64,000 nucleotides of DNA, from the NCBI RefSeq assembly GCF_003688915.1, contig NZ_REFU01000001.1, positions 1,674,001 through 1,738,000 on the forward strand. The letters run 5' to 3'. Shown here piece by piece: positions 44,658 through 53,213 of this stretch (position 1 is its first letter; the number at the start of each line of letters is the position of its first letter). Under the pieces are notes generated by a model that saw nothing but the letters and a program-made list of their open reading frames with translations, was not told the origin of the DNA and ran no database searches. Source of the DNA: Rhodococcus sp. SBT000017. GTDB lineage: Bacteria > Actinomycetota > Actinomycetes > Mycobacteriales > Mycobacteriaceae. The translations under genes were made by a program, and so were the position numbers.

Positions 44658-45227
44658 TTGCCTCGCGCACGCACCCCACGTGACAGGTGGATCGAGGAGG
44701 GCTTGGCACTCCTCGTCGAAGGCGGTCCCGATGCAGTCCGCGTGGAAGTCCTTGCCACACGCATCGGAGTGACCAAAGGCGGCTTCTACGGCCACTTCTC
44801 GGACAGAGCCGCCCTCCTCGACGCCATGCTCGACCGGTGGCGCACTGACAGCGTCGACGAGGTACTCGCTGCCGTCGAACAAGCCGGCGGAGATCCGGCG
44901 GACCGGGCCGTCCTCGCCGGCCACCTCACATTCGACGGCGAACGCCTACCGACGGACATGGCGGTACGCGAATGGGCGCGCCGAGACTCGGGCGTCGCCG
45001 AACGGCTGCGAGAGGTCGACAACCGACGAATGGAGTTGCTGCGCAAGTCGTTCGCGGGCAACGGTACCAAGGGAGTCGAGCTCGAAGCTCGGTGCCTGAT
45101 TGCGTTCTGTGTCGCAATCGGCAGCCGACTGCTCGACGCCGACCATCCCGGCTTCACCCGCAGGCAGGTACTCGACGCCGCCACCGAATTGGTGATCGAC
45201 CCCGTCAACGCGCCTCGTGCACGATGA
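44658..45227 (+). CDS. TetR-family regulator
   Basis: A 189-residue regulator with an N-terminal TetR helix-turn-helix (VRVEVLATRIGVTKGGFYGHFSDRAALLDAML) and an all-helical ligand domain. The start is TTG 44658, preceded by AGGAGGG; the longer ATG frame runs through the operator region and is rejected. It probably represses itself and the divergent DUF2867-like gene through the paired palindromes. Its 3' end overlaps the convergent response regulator by 23 bases. Confidence 0.88.
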   Translation: MPRARTPRDRWIEEGLALLVEGGPDAVRVEVLATRIGVTKGGFYGHFSDRAALLDAMLDRWRTDSVDEVLAAVEQAGGDPADRAVLAGHLTFDGERLPTDMAVREWARRDSGVAERLREVDNRRMELLRKSFAGNGTKGVELEARCLIAFCVAIGSRLLDADHPGFTRRQVLDAATELVIDPVNAPRAR

Positions 45228-45903
45228 TCGCGATCTGAACCCTGTTGCTGCACTCCAGTTTCGTGAGGATTCGTGAGACATAGGTCTTCACGGTCGCCAC
45301 ACTCATGTACAGCTCAGCACTGATCTCCGCGTTGGACTTTCCCGATCCGACGGCAACGGCCACCTCACGTTCACGATCGGTCAGCGCATCGAGCAGCGCC
45401 CGTGCACGTTCGGTGGCAGAATCGTGCGATCGGGCATCCTGCTCGCGCCAGTGCGCAACCAAGCGTCCGACGGCTGTAGGCGACAGCATCGACTCTCCGG
45501 TTCCGACGCGATGCACCGCGTCGATGATGTCCCGCGGCGGAGTGTCCTTCAGCAAGAACCCGTTTGCGCCCGCCCGCAGAGCCCGCAGCAGATATTCGTC
45601 GGTGTCGAAGGTGGTCAGCACTACGATTGCCGCTGAAAAACCCTCCGCTCGAAGCATTTCGGTGGCGGCCAGACCATCCAGGACAGGCATCCGAACATCC
45701 ATCAGAACCACATCGGGAGCCAGCGTGTGCACTGCCTCCATACCGCTGCGCCCGTCCGACGCCTCGCCGACCACTGTGATACCCGGATCCGAACTCAAGA
45801 TGAGAGACAGTCCCGCCCGCACCAACGCGTCGTCGTCGACCAGCAACACCTCGAGCACATCGGCTGCCTCGGGATCATCGGTCAGTTCGGGCACGGTAAC
45901 CAC
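45205..45903 (-). CDS. NarL/FixJ-type response regulator
   Basis: A 232-residue regulator: receiver domain (LLVDDDALVRAG, phosphorylated Asp in VVLMDVRMP, Lys in LLKDTPP) and C-terminal LuxR-type helix-turn-helix (LTDREREVAVAVGSGKSNAEISAELYMSVATVKTYVSRI). It partners the kinase just upstream, overlapping it by 22 bases if the ATG-equivalent at 45903 is used; a start at the receiver domain proper would remove the overlap. It is the last gene of the YqeB-like, kinase, regulator operon. Confidence 0.92.
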   Translation of the reverse strand: MVTVPELTDDPEAADVLEVLLVDDDALVRAGLSLILSSDPGITVVGEASDGRSGMEAVHTLAPDVVLMDVRMPVLDGLAATEMLRAEGFSAAIVVLTTFDTDEYLLRALRAGANGFLLKDTPPRDIIDAVHRVGTGESMLSPTAVGRLVAHWREQDARSHDSATERARALLDALTDREREVAVAVGSGKSNAEISAELYMSVATVKTYVSRILTKLECSNRVQIAIIVHEAR

Positions 45904-47015
45904 GCTTCCAAACGGTAGACCACTCCGACGCTACTACGGGCGATACCGTACTCGATTCGTCCGCCTGCCAGCTCGATTCGCTCGGTGAGGCCGATCATCC
46001 CCGAGCGAGAACCGGGCACTGTCGCGAATCTCTCTGCACTGATACCGTTTTCGAGCCACACCCTGATCTCGCTGCCCGTCGGAGCAATTCCGCAGCGAAC
46101 CGGCACACCCGGCGCATGCTTTCTCGCGTTGGTGAGCCCCTCCTGAATGACACGGTGAACGGTGCGAGAGGCCGAGGCAGGCAGCGTGAGGTTCGCGGGC
46201 ATCTCGTCGACGAACGTCACCTGCGTACCGGCTTTCTCCGAATCCTCGATCAGCGCAGCTATATCGTCCACACCCGGTTGTGGACGCGGAACACTCACGT
46301 CGCCCGATCGAAGTACTCCCAGTATCTCGCGCAGATCCTCCAGGGCACCGTGCGCATTGGATCTGATGGTCGACGCGAGTGCTTCGACCTCCCGCGCACC
46401 GACATCCGGCCGGACCTCGAGCGCACCCGCATGGAGACTGACCAACGAGATCCGATGTGCGAGAGCATCATGCATCTCCCGCGCGATCCGCTCACGTTCG
46501 AGTCCGCGAACTGTCTCGGCTCGCAGGTTCGATTCCGACTCTGCTCGTTCGGCCCGCTCACGTAGCGAATCGATCACCTCGCGACGCGATTTGACGACGA
46601 TGCCCCATGCCGCCGGGATGCTCAGAAAGGCGAGACTTGTCATCGCGACGTAGAGAATCGACAGCTCGGCCCACACGGTCGTCCAGATCATCGACGCCAG
46701 CACGTGCAGAACCACCACCGCGGTGGTGACCCGCCACGACTTTCGAGAAGCCACCGTGAAAACGGCCACCAGTTCGGCCCCACCCACTGCATCGGTGAGA
46801 ACAGCACACAGCGCCAGCGCCACCGCAAGCTCGATCGGCCACCGGCGACGCCACCACAACAGCACGGCACCGAGAACGCCCACGACGATCGAGACGACCG
46901 TTCGGGTGGTGGTCATACCCTCGGTGCCTGCGGCTACCGACAACACCAGCAACAGCGCGAACACGATGGCGGCGACATCCCATGCGCGTTCTCGATGCCG
47001 TCGCAGCACAGTCAT
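45882..47015 (-). CDS. DesK/NarX-type sensor histidine kinase
   Basis: A 377-residue kinase with four to five N-terminal membrane helices (about 12-150) and no large external domain, a coiled linker, and a HisKA_3 dimerisation domain with the acceptor His in REMHDALAHRIS. The ATPase domain carries VIQEGLTNARKHAPG and an RSGMIGLTERI G-box. ATG 47015 overlaps the YqeB-like stop by 4 bases, so the 180-base longer frame is rejected. Its helical sensor suggests it reads a membrane state or the neighbouring YqeB-like protein. Confidence 0.92.
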   Translation of the reverse strand: MTVLRRHRERAWDVAAIVFALLLVLSVAAGTEGMTTTRTVVSIVVGVLGAVLLWWRRRWPIELAVALALCAVLTDAVGGAELVAVFTVASRKSWRVTTAVVVLHVLASMIWTTVWAELSILYVAMTSLAFLSIPAAWGIVVKSRREVIDSLRERAERAESESNLRAETVRGLERERIAREMHDALAHRISLVSLHAGALEVRPDVGAREVEALASTIRSNAHGALEDLREILGVLRSGDVSVPRPQPGVDDIAALIEDSEKAGTQVTFVDEMPANLTLPASASRTVHRVIQEGLTNARKHAPGVPVRCGIAPTGSEIRVWLENGISAERFATVPGSRSGMIGLTERIELAGGRIEYGIARSSVGVVYRLEAWLPCPN

Positions 47016-47713
47016 GATCTGACCAGGGGGCGCCAGTACTGGCTGGTCTTCTTGTCGCGCACCACCACGCCGAGTCTGTCCAGCTCCGAACGCAATTCGC
47101 GTGCATCGGCACCCGCCTTCTTCTTCAGTGCCATGTCCCGAGCCCTGAGCACCGCATTCACCTCCGGTGCCAGACCCGGGGTCTCGGGCACCCACAGGTG
47201 ATAGAGATCGTCGTAGGGATCACCGGGCGCAACCGAGTAGCCCCGCTGCTCGAATACCGTCTCGATCGCCTCACGCTTCTCCTCGCTCGGCACCCGCACC
47301 AGCTGACGCGACGCCGCGTCGAGCAACACCAGTTCCTTGCCGTCGACGAACACGGTGCCTACCTGTGATCTGGACACGGTGACGGTCTCGCCCTTCTCGG
47401 TGATGCGTACGACTGCCTCGGACACCGCCACCCGGGCAGTGTCGTAGAACACGGCGACCACCAACGCCAGCCCGAGCAGTACCCCCACCCCGATGCAGAC
47501 GTACCGCACCCACCACTGCGACCACGACGCGATCAATTCCAACGGACCCTGGAACGGTATCCAGGTGAGCGACGCTCCCCACTCCGCCACGTACGGCACC
47601 GCGAATCCCAGCAACCCACCGATCATCACGGCACCGACGATCAGGAAGAGCCGATCGCCGCGGGAGAACCACAGCACCGCCGGTGGCGTCTCCCCGAGCA
47701 TCTTGTCGTCCAT
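47012..47713 (-). CDS. YqeB-like membrane protein
   Basis: A 233-residue protein with two membrane helices (about 23-45 and 70-95) separated by a short Trp-rich external segment, then a cytoplasmic domain of about 130 residues with charged beta/alpha character and a basic C-terminal region (MALKKKAGADAREL). It resembles Bacillus YqeB in layout. First gene of an operon with the kinase (4-base ATGA overlap) and response regulator, so it may be the sensor partner. ATG 47713 lies within a 16-base palindrome. Confidence 0.7.
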   Translation of the reverse strand: MDDKMLGETPPAVLWFSRGDRLFLIVGAVMIGGLLGFAVPYVAEWGASLTWIPFQGPLELIASWSQWWVRYVCIGVGVLLGLALVVAVFYDTARVAVSEAVVRITEKGETVTVSRSQVGTVFVDGKELVLLDAASRQLVRVPSEEKREAIETVFEQRGYSVAPGDPYDDLYHLWVPETPGLAPEVNAVLRARDMALKKKAGADARELRSELDRLGVVVRDKKTSQYWRPLVRS

Positions 47714-47782
47714 ACCGTCGACGGTATCGAGTGTGGGAGCCGATACCCAGTCATCGAAAGTCGACACTTCGCCGACTTTCGA
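47712..47782. promoter_or_regulatory. palindrome-dense control region of the YqeB/two-component operon
   Basis: Three inverted repeats lie in 71 bases: the perfect palindrome ATACCGTCGACGGTAT (47712-47727, overlapping the start codon), GGTATCG with CGATACC (47723-47729 and 47741-47747), and TCGAAAGTC with GACTTTCGA (47754-47762 and 47774-47782). The last could also be the terminator of the upstream MerR-clamp gene, although no T-run is seen. Confidence 0.55.
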
Positions 47783-47799
47783 CGACAGGAAGCACTCGA

Positions 47800-48807
47800 T
47801 CAGCCGAGAACCGGCATCACCAGTGTCGTCAGAGCGCCGTCGACCGCGGAACGCACGAGCATCGAGTGATCCGGTGCAGCGATATCGAGCATCAGGTCGG
47901 GCCCGACAGCCGACGCAACGGCCGCCTGCAGAACGGCCGCGTCGAAGAACACCACGCTCTCCGAACCGGTCACCTGTGCGGGGACCGCAACACCATCGAC
48001 CCGGACGCCGTTCGGCCCGGCCTCGATCCGAAGGGTGCCGCCGCCGAGCGGAACGAAATCTCGTTGCAGCACAACCCTGGTCACGGTCGGAGCCAAGCCA
48101 TCCATGATCGTCCGCCAGTCGGGGAATTCGCCGTCGACCGGATCCACCGCAGCCCGAGCACCGTCGGAGTCGATCACCATCGAGTCGTCGGTTGCTGTCA
48201 GCGCGAGAGTGCCAGTTGTAGTCACCGTCCCGAGTGAGCCGATCGCCGCAACTCGAGACCAAGAGGTGCCGGCCGAGCACTGCGCAACGAGACTTCGGGT
48301 GGACAGTCGATACCGATCGGTCGCAGTGAGGGTGACAGTGCCACCGTCCACCTCGACCAGCACGCCCCGCAGCACCGGAAACTCCTCGCTGGTCCCGGCC
48401 GCAGACGCGACCTGTTCCACCGCCGACGCGAACTCGGCGGCAGATACCGTTGCTGTGCAGTATTTTTCGTCGAACAACCGGCGGATGGACACTGCGGCCT
48501 CGGCTGCTGCCCGCGCCCGTGCGGCGAGCTCGTCGACGTGCCGATCCACGATGTCGACCGCTGCAGCTCCGTCGCCGTCGAGGGCAGAGGCCACCTTGTC
48601 GAGCGACATACCGATCTCCCGAAGTTGCCGAATGATGTTCGCCCGCTTCGCTTGTGCTCGGGTGTAGTAGCGATAGCCGGACTTGGCGTCGATGAAGGCC
48701 GGGACGAGCAGTGCGCAGTCGTCGTAGAACCGCAGGGCGCTGGGGGTCAGGCCGCTCGAGCGAGCGAACGCACCGATGGTCAGGAATTCTTCTTCCGAAT
48801 CAGTCAT
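47800..48807 (-). CDS. MerR-family regulator fused to a DNA polymerase III beta-clamp-like domain
   Basis: A 335-residue protein. Residues 8-75 are a MerR helix-turn-helix (LTIGAFARSSGLTPSALRFYDDCALL, YRYYTRAQ) with a following dimerisation helix to about 112. From about 120 to the end it resembles DnaN: EFASAVEQVA, EFPVLRGVLVEV, the strand motif TLTATDRYRLSTRSL at 159-173, and a C-terminal LVMPVLG like the clamp's Leu-Met-Pro-Val end. The length allows two of the three clamp subdomains. MerR ligand domains are usually drug- or metal-binding, so a clamp fold as effector domain is unusual; it could bind clamp-interacting peptides or simply be a reused dimerisation scaffold. Confidence 0.8.
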   Translation of the reverse strand: MTDSEEEFLTIGAFARSSGLTPSALRFYDDCALLVPAFIDAKSGYRYYTRAQAKRANIIRQLREIGMSLDKVASALDGDGAAAVDIVDRHVDELAARARAAAEAAVSIRRLFDEKYCTATVSAAEFASAVEQVASAAGTSEEFPVLRGVLVEVDGGTVTLTATDRYRLSTRSLVAQCSAGTSWSRVAAIGSLGTVTTTGTLALTATDDSMVIDSDGARAAVDPVDGEFPDWRTIMDGLAPTVTRVVLQRDFVPLGGGTLRIEAGPNGVRVDGVAVPAQVTGSESVVFFDAAVLQAAVASAVGPDLMLDIAAPDHSMLVRSAVDGALTTLVMPVLG

Positions 48808-48980
48808 GGTGAAATCCTGAGGCTTCGCGTTGGTCGAAGGTCAAGCACTGTGCGTCCGGGCCGGTGTGGCCCGTGTCGTCTGCCATGCTCATCATCCGGC
48901 GATACTCGGCAACGGTGTGAATTTCGGCGCGCGGAGGCAAAACACGGAAGTGCTGCCGCGGCCGAAGTATCGGCGCCGTT

Positions 48981-49355
48981 GTGCACCCTCGCCGCAAGCT
49001 CCCCGCCGCTGAGCTGCCGAAGGCAACGCGGGCGCGCTACACGAAACGACGGCGACGACGGCTCGCCCGAGTGGACAACGACCTCACCGCCTCCCAGTGG
49101 GCGGAACTTCTCGACGCCTGGGGAGGGTGCGCCTACTGTCGCGCGACGAGTGCGCCGCTGCAACGCGACTGCATCACGCCGGTCTCTCGCGGTGGCCGGT
49201 ACACACTCGACAACGTCGTGCCGGCCTGCCCCTCCTGCAACGCCAGCAAACACAACAGCGAAGTGACCGGGTGGCTCCGACGCAAGAAGCTCGACGAGCA
49301 CACGTTCCTGATCCGTCACGCGACGATCCTGGCGACACTTCTCCGATCGACGTAG
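48981..49355 (+). CDS. small HNH endonuclease-like protein
   Basis: A 124-residue protein: a very basic N-terminus (KRRRRRLAR), then an HNH/beta-beta-alpha-metal fold with zinc pairs Cys50-x2-Cys53 and Cys83-x2-Cys86, Asn78 in LDNVVP and Asn87/Lys90 in CNASK. Where most HNH enzymes have Asp-His, this one has Asp63-Cys64 (RDCITPVSRGG). I recall this wording in actinobacterial relatives, so it is a subfamily with an altered catalytic position. GTG 48981 starts the frame. The role (nuclease or DNA-binding) is open. Confidence 0.78.
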   Translation: MHPRRKLPAAELPKATRARYTKRRRRRLARVDNDLTASQWAELLDAWGGCAYCRATSAPLQRDCITPVSRGGRYTLDNVVPACPSCNASKHNSEVTGWLRRKKLDEHTFLIRHATILATLLRST

Positions 49356-49360
49356 GTCCC

Positions 49361-50008
49361 CTAGTCGATTCGACGCTTGTGCGCCCATCGGGTGAGCGCA
49401 TTCCTGTTGGACTGCTGAGTCTTTCGTAGAACGTTCGAGGCATGCGTCTCGACGGTCTTGACGGAGATGAACAGATCCTCGGCAATCTCGCGATAGGTGT
49501 ATCCGCGCGCCAGCAACCGCAACACCTCGAGTTCACGGGGCGTGAGCGAATCGAGTTCCGGATCCAGCGGGGGCTCCGGGGCGGCGCTGCGACCGGTGAA
49601 CGAATCGAGGACGAACCCGGCCAGTCGGGGGCTGAAGACGGCATCTCCCCCGGCGACGCGTCGAACACCGTCGGCGAGCTCAGAGCCGGAGATCGTCTTG
49701 GTGACGTATCCCCTCGCCCCGGCACGGATGACGGCGATGACGTCCTCGGCGGCGTCGGACACACTCAGGGCGAGACATACCGGCCCCTCGGAGATGCGGT
49801 TCAACACGGCCACGCCGCCGCCGTCGGGCATGTGCACGTCGAGCAACACCACGTCCGGCTTCGTCGAGTCGATGCCCGAGACCGCCTCGGCGACGCCTCC
49901 GGCTTCCCCGACGACGTCGATGTCCGCCTCGCGAGCGAGTTCGGCTCGCACACCGGAACGGAACACCGCATGATCGTCGACCAGGAAAACGCGGAAAGGT
50001 TCGGTCAC
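49361..50008 (-). CDS. NarL-type response regulator (LiaR-like)
   Basis: A 215-residue regulator with receiver domain (FLVDDHAVFRSG, Asp in VVLLDVHMP, Lys in YVTKTIS) and LuxR-type helix-turn-helix (LTPRELEVLRLLARGYTYREIAEDLFISVKTVETH). Its ATG overlaps the kinase stop by 4 bases (ATGA). With the PspC-kinase and the divergent PspC/LiaF-like protein it forms an envelope-stress module similar in parts to LiaFSR. Confidence 0.93.
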   Translation of the reverse strand: MTEPFRVFLVDDHAVFRSGVRAELAREADIDVVGEAGGVAEAVSGIDSTKPDVVLLDVHMPDGGGVAVLNRISEGPVCLALSVSDAAEDVIAVIRAGARGYVTKTISGSELADGVRRVAGGDAVFSPRLAGFVLDSFTGRSAAPEPPLDPELDSLTPRELEVLRLLARGYTYREIAEDLFISVKTVETHASNVLRKTQQSNRNALTRWAHKRRID

Positions 50009-51429
50009 GTCGGCTGCTCCTGCTGGGTGGATTCGGAAGATTCGGTGGTGACGGAGGCGCCGTTGCGGGGCATGAAGATTCGCACTTCGGTTCCCTTGCC
50101 GACGGTCGACCGTACCTGCACCGTGCCACCGCGGCGCTCGATGCGTCCCCGAATGGACTTCGCCAGTCCCTGTCGATCCTCGGGTACCTCGGATTCGTCG
50201 AACCCGGTACCGCGATCGCGGACGAAGACGCTGACCTGTTCCGGTTCGGTTTCGGCGAACAGATCGATATTGGTCTCACCGGAGTGCTTGGCCGCGTTGA
50301 CAAGAGACTCTCGCGTGGCACCCAGTAGCGCGGTGAAGCTCTCGCGGGACAGGCCTGACTCGACGTCGTCGGGCAGTAGGTGTACGTCACCGACTGTGAT
50401 GGGTCGAACCGTCACGCCGTGCTGATCCTCGACCTCCCCGGAGATGGTCTTGAGCGCGTCGGCCAAGCTGGAGTTGTCGGTGTCGCCGCCGTCGAAGAGC
50501 CATTTGCGTAGTTCACGCTCCTGCCCCCGCGCCAACCGCATCACCTCCTGCGGCTGGTCGGACTGCTTCTGGATCAGCGCCAGTGTCTGCAGCACCGAAT
50601 CGTGCAGGTGCGACGCGATTTCCTCGCGTTCGTCGTTGCGGATGCGTGCAGACCGCTCGGCACCGAGCGCGCGCCAGGTGCGCAACCAGATGGGAACCGT
50701 CAGCAGGCCGACGCCGACGAGAGTGACCACCACCGCCAGCAGCGACGAGCGCAGTGCGGCCAGATCGACGCGGGCGAGCACCACCACGGCGAGGCCGAGC
50801 ACGATCAACGTCGCTCCGCCGACGACCCTCGCCCAACTCAACACGGTCGGATGCTTGGGCAGACCCACAGCTGTTCGCGGTCCCTCGGAGTCGAACTCGC
50901 GCCAGACCAGGGCCGCACCGATCACCACGACGATGACCGGCACGATGACCGAAGCAGCGGTACCGCTGAGAAGCCAGGCGAGACCGACGGCGAGGCCGAG
51001 ACCGATAGCAGCCAACCCGAGCGCACGCTGGCGTTCGGCGGCACTCGGATGCGCGGTGTCCTCGCCCGCGGGCGTGAACATCCAGATCAATCCGTATGCG
51101 GCGATGCCGGCACCGGCGGACGCGGCGAGCAGCGCGAACGCCACCCGAATCTTGAACACGTCGATGCCGAGATGGTCGGCGAGCCCGCCTGCCACGCCGC
51201 CGACGATGCGTCCGCCGCCGCGGCGTTGGAAGGGGGCAGGAGCGGAGCCTGCAGGAGTGACAGGAAAAGCAGGAGCGGAGCCTGCAGAAGCGACAGGAAA
51301 AGCAGGAGTGACAGGGACAACGGGAGCGACGGGGACAGCGGTCGGCGTGCCATGGGTAGCCGTCGCGTCGCCTGCCGGGGACGGTGTGTTCCGGGCGGCG
51401 TCGACGGGTGGATTGTCGACAGGGTGCAC
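50005..51429 (-). CDS. PspC-domain sensor histidine kinase
   Basis: A 474-residue kinase. It begins with about 65 residues of Pro/Ala/Val-rich repeats, followed by a PspC domain (RIVGGVAGGLADHLGIDVFKIRVAF), about six membrane helices, then a HisKA_3-type domain with His in IASHLHDSVLQTLALIQ and an ATPase domain with RESLVNAAKHSGETN and VFVRDRGTGFDESEV. PspC links it to membrane-stress sensing. GTG 51429 is the first start. The repeat segment is encoded by 33-bp DNA repeats (51237-51335). It diverges from the PspC/LiaF-like gene at 51578 and overlaps its response regulator gene by 4 bases. Confidence 0.9.
   Translation of the reverse strand: MHPVDNPPVDAARNTPSPAGDATATHGTPTAVPVAPVVPVTPAFPVASAGSAPAFPVTPAGSAPAPFQRRGGGRIVGGVAGGLADHLGIDVFKIRVAFALLAASAGAGIAAYGLIWMFTPAGEDTAHPSAAERQRALGLAAIGLGLAVGLAWLLSGTAASVIVPVIVVVIGAALVWREFDSEGPRTAVGLPKHPTVLSWARVVGGATLIVLGLAVVVLARVDLAALRSSLLAVVVTLVGVGLLTVPIWLRTWRALGAERSARIRNDEREEIASHLHDSVLQTLALIQKQSDQPQEVMRLARGQERELRKWLFDGGDTDNSSLADALKTISGEVEDQHGVTVRPITVGDVHLLPDDVESGLSRESFTALLGATRESLVNAAKHSGETNIDLFAETEPEQVSVFVRDRGTGFDESEVPEDRQGLAKSIRGRIERRGGTVQVRSTVGKGTEVRIFMPRNGASVTTESSESTQQEQPT
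51237..51335. repeat. 33-bp in-frame repeats inside the PspC kinase gene
   Basis: Copies at 51237-51269 and 51270-51302 and a shortened third from 51303 encode 11-residue units of the form PAFPV(A/T)xAGSA. The core AGCGGAGCCTGCAGGAGTGAC closely resembles the intergenic repeats on both sides of the exonuclease III gene (4797-4984 and 3885-3938). Confidence 0.75.
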
Positions 51430-51577
51430 GCCTTCGATCCTGGCACGGATGCGGTGGTGATCGCATCAGGGTTCGCCCTGATGTTTCGCGGATCCGGCGA
51501 GGTGGACCCGATTTCGGGGATGAAGATCAGGGGTATCCCTGATGTGTTCGGTGCTCGTGGCGGCCACGATGGTTGTC

Positions 51578-52957
51578 ATGAGCAACGTGACCGTCTCGGA
51601 TCAACTTCAGCAGATGTGGCGCACCCGTCCGCACCGCTTGCCGCAACGCGGGCATGTGGCGGGTGTTGCGGCCGGTATCGGCTATCGCTACGACGTCGAC
51701 CCCGTTCTGATTCGGATCGCGTTCGTCGTCTCCACCTTGTTCGGCGGTACCGGCATCGTGCTGTATCTGGCGGGGTGGCTTGTCCTCAACCGCGCCGGTG
51801 ACACCGCGTCGGGCGCGGAGTCGCTGGTCGGGCGTGGCAACAGCTCCGATTCGACGACCAAGATGGTGGTCGTGGCGGTGGCATTGGTCATTGCGGTGTC
51901 GACGATCGGCCCGGTGGGCGTCGGACTCGGGGGTTCGGGGCTGATCTCTCTGGTGGCGATGCTCGGCGGACTGTGGTTGCTGCACCAACGGTGCCCGGAG
52001 CCGCCGCCGTACATGCGAACGCCGGAGTTCTCCCGCAACCGATACGCCCCGAGACCGTTCGGATCTCCCAGCACGTCGGCCGAGCAGTGGACGGCCGCGC
52101 AGTATCGTCCGCCGCAGTTCCAACACCAGAGCTACACCCCGTACACGACTCTGCCCAAGAGCTACGTTCCGACACCGAAGCCGCTCGAGCACACCGAAGC
52201 CGACGCCGACGCGCACACCGTGAACCTGAGCAAGACGACCGCATTCGCCGAGAAGCCGAACGACACGCCGACCGATATGCCCACCGTGACTCCCCCGTCG
52301 TGGGACCCACTCGGTGTGGCACCGTTCGCCTGGGATCTTCCCGAACCGGCAGGCATATTCCCGCCTGCGGCGATCGAACGCAAGCGTCGATCACGTTGGA
52401 CGGCAAGCTTTCTCGGCCTGGCTCTGCTCGCTGCCGGCATCACCGCGGCGGTAGGTGCCGCAACCGGCGGAGACTGGGCCTCGGCGGGCCGCGTCGGAGC
52501 CGTCGCGCTCGCGGTCATCTCGGTGGGACTCCTGCTCGGCGCATTCCTGCGCAAGGGCTACGGATTGCTGGTGGTCGCGGCACCCCTGGCCGGCTTCGTC
52601 GTCCTGGCGTCAGCGGTCGGTCCGATGGACGTGGGCAACAGTGCGTCGGGAACGCAGCGCATCGCACCGATCACCGTTGCCGATCTCGACGCCACCTACG
52701 ACGTCGGTATGGGTGAGCTGGACCTCGACCTCACGGGCCTCGACCTCACCGAGGACCGGACCGTAGAGATCGATGTGGCGCTGGGCAGTGCATCGGTGAC
52801 CGTGCCCGATTCGATGAACGTGATCGTGCAGTGCGAGGCGGCGTTGGGTTCGTGCCCTACCGACTCGAGGTTCGGTCCGGGAACGAGCAGCGACGATCCG
52901 GTACTGACGATCGTGGGGGATCTGGCACTCGGCGAACTGAAAGTGGGGAACCAGTGA
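51578..52957 (+). CDS. PspC and LiaF-like C-terminal domain membrane protein
   Basis: A 459-residue protein: a PspC domain at the N-terminus (RGHVAGVAAGIGYRYDVDPVLIRIAFVV) with its hydrophobic helix, further membrane helices, a Pro/Thr-rich cytoplasmic linker (about 150-260), three more helices and a C-terminal beta-helix-like domain (VEIDVALGSASVTVPDSMNV) as in LiaF. LiaF proteins hold the LiaS kinase inactive until cell-envelope damage. The divergent PspC kinase is the likely partner. ATG 51578 is chosen; ATG 51569 is possible. It overlaps the next gene by 4 bases (GTGA). Confidence 0.85.
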   Translation: MSNVTVSDQLQQMWRTRPHRLPQRGHVAGVAAGIGYRYDVDPVLIRIAFVVSTLFGGTGIVLYLAGWLVLNRAGDTASGAESLVGRGNSSDSTTKMVVVAVALVIAVSTIGPVGVGLGGSGLISLVAMLGGLWLLHQRCPEPPPYMRTPEFSRNRYAPRPFGSPSTSAEQWTAAQYRPPQFQHQSYTPYTTLPKSYVPTPKPLEHTEADADAHTVNLSKTTAFAEKPNDTPTDMPTVTPPSWDPLGVAPFAWDLPEPAGIFPPAAIERKRRSRWTASFLGLALLAAGITAAVGAATGGDWASAGRVGAVALAVISVGLLLGAFLRKGYGLLVVAAPLAGFVVLASAVGPMDVGNSASGTQRIAPITVADLDATYDVGMGELDLDLTGLDLTEDRTVEIDVALGSASVTVPDSMNVIVQCEAALGSCPTDSRFGPGTSSDDPVLTIVGDLALGELKVGNQ

Positions 52958-53208
52958 AGAAGAACAAGACCGACCGTGTCGGCCGCGACTACGACGACTC
53001 CGCCACCGAGGATCGCACGTCGAGCCGACGCGGCCCCTCGGCGCTGCTGCTCCTCGCCGGGCTGGCCGCCATGGTCGTCTCGGTCGCAGCCCTCATCGGC
53101 CAGGGAGCAATCGCGGCACTCGGCGACGTTCAGTTCCGCTGGGTGTTCGTCGTCGCCGCGGTGGTAGTCGGCTTCGCGCTACTACTGGGCCCCAGCAGAA
53201 AGAGCTGA
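52954..53208 (+). CDS. small two-helix membrane protein
   Basis: An 84-residue protein with a Lys/Asp/Ser-rich cytoplasmic N-terminus (about 28 residues) and two hydrophobic segments (about 30-48 and 58-78), ending Arg-Lys-Ser. GTG 52954 overlaps the stop of the LiaF-like gene (GTGA), so it is translationally coupled to it. No family recognised. It ends 5 bases from the guaA stop on the other strand. Confidence 0.7.
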   Translation: MKKNKTDRVGRDYDDSATEDRTSSRRGPSALLLLAGLAAMVVSVAALIGQGAIAALGDVQFRWVFVVAAVVVGFALLLGPSRKS

Positions 53209-53213
53209 GTCCG

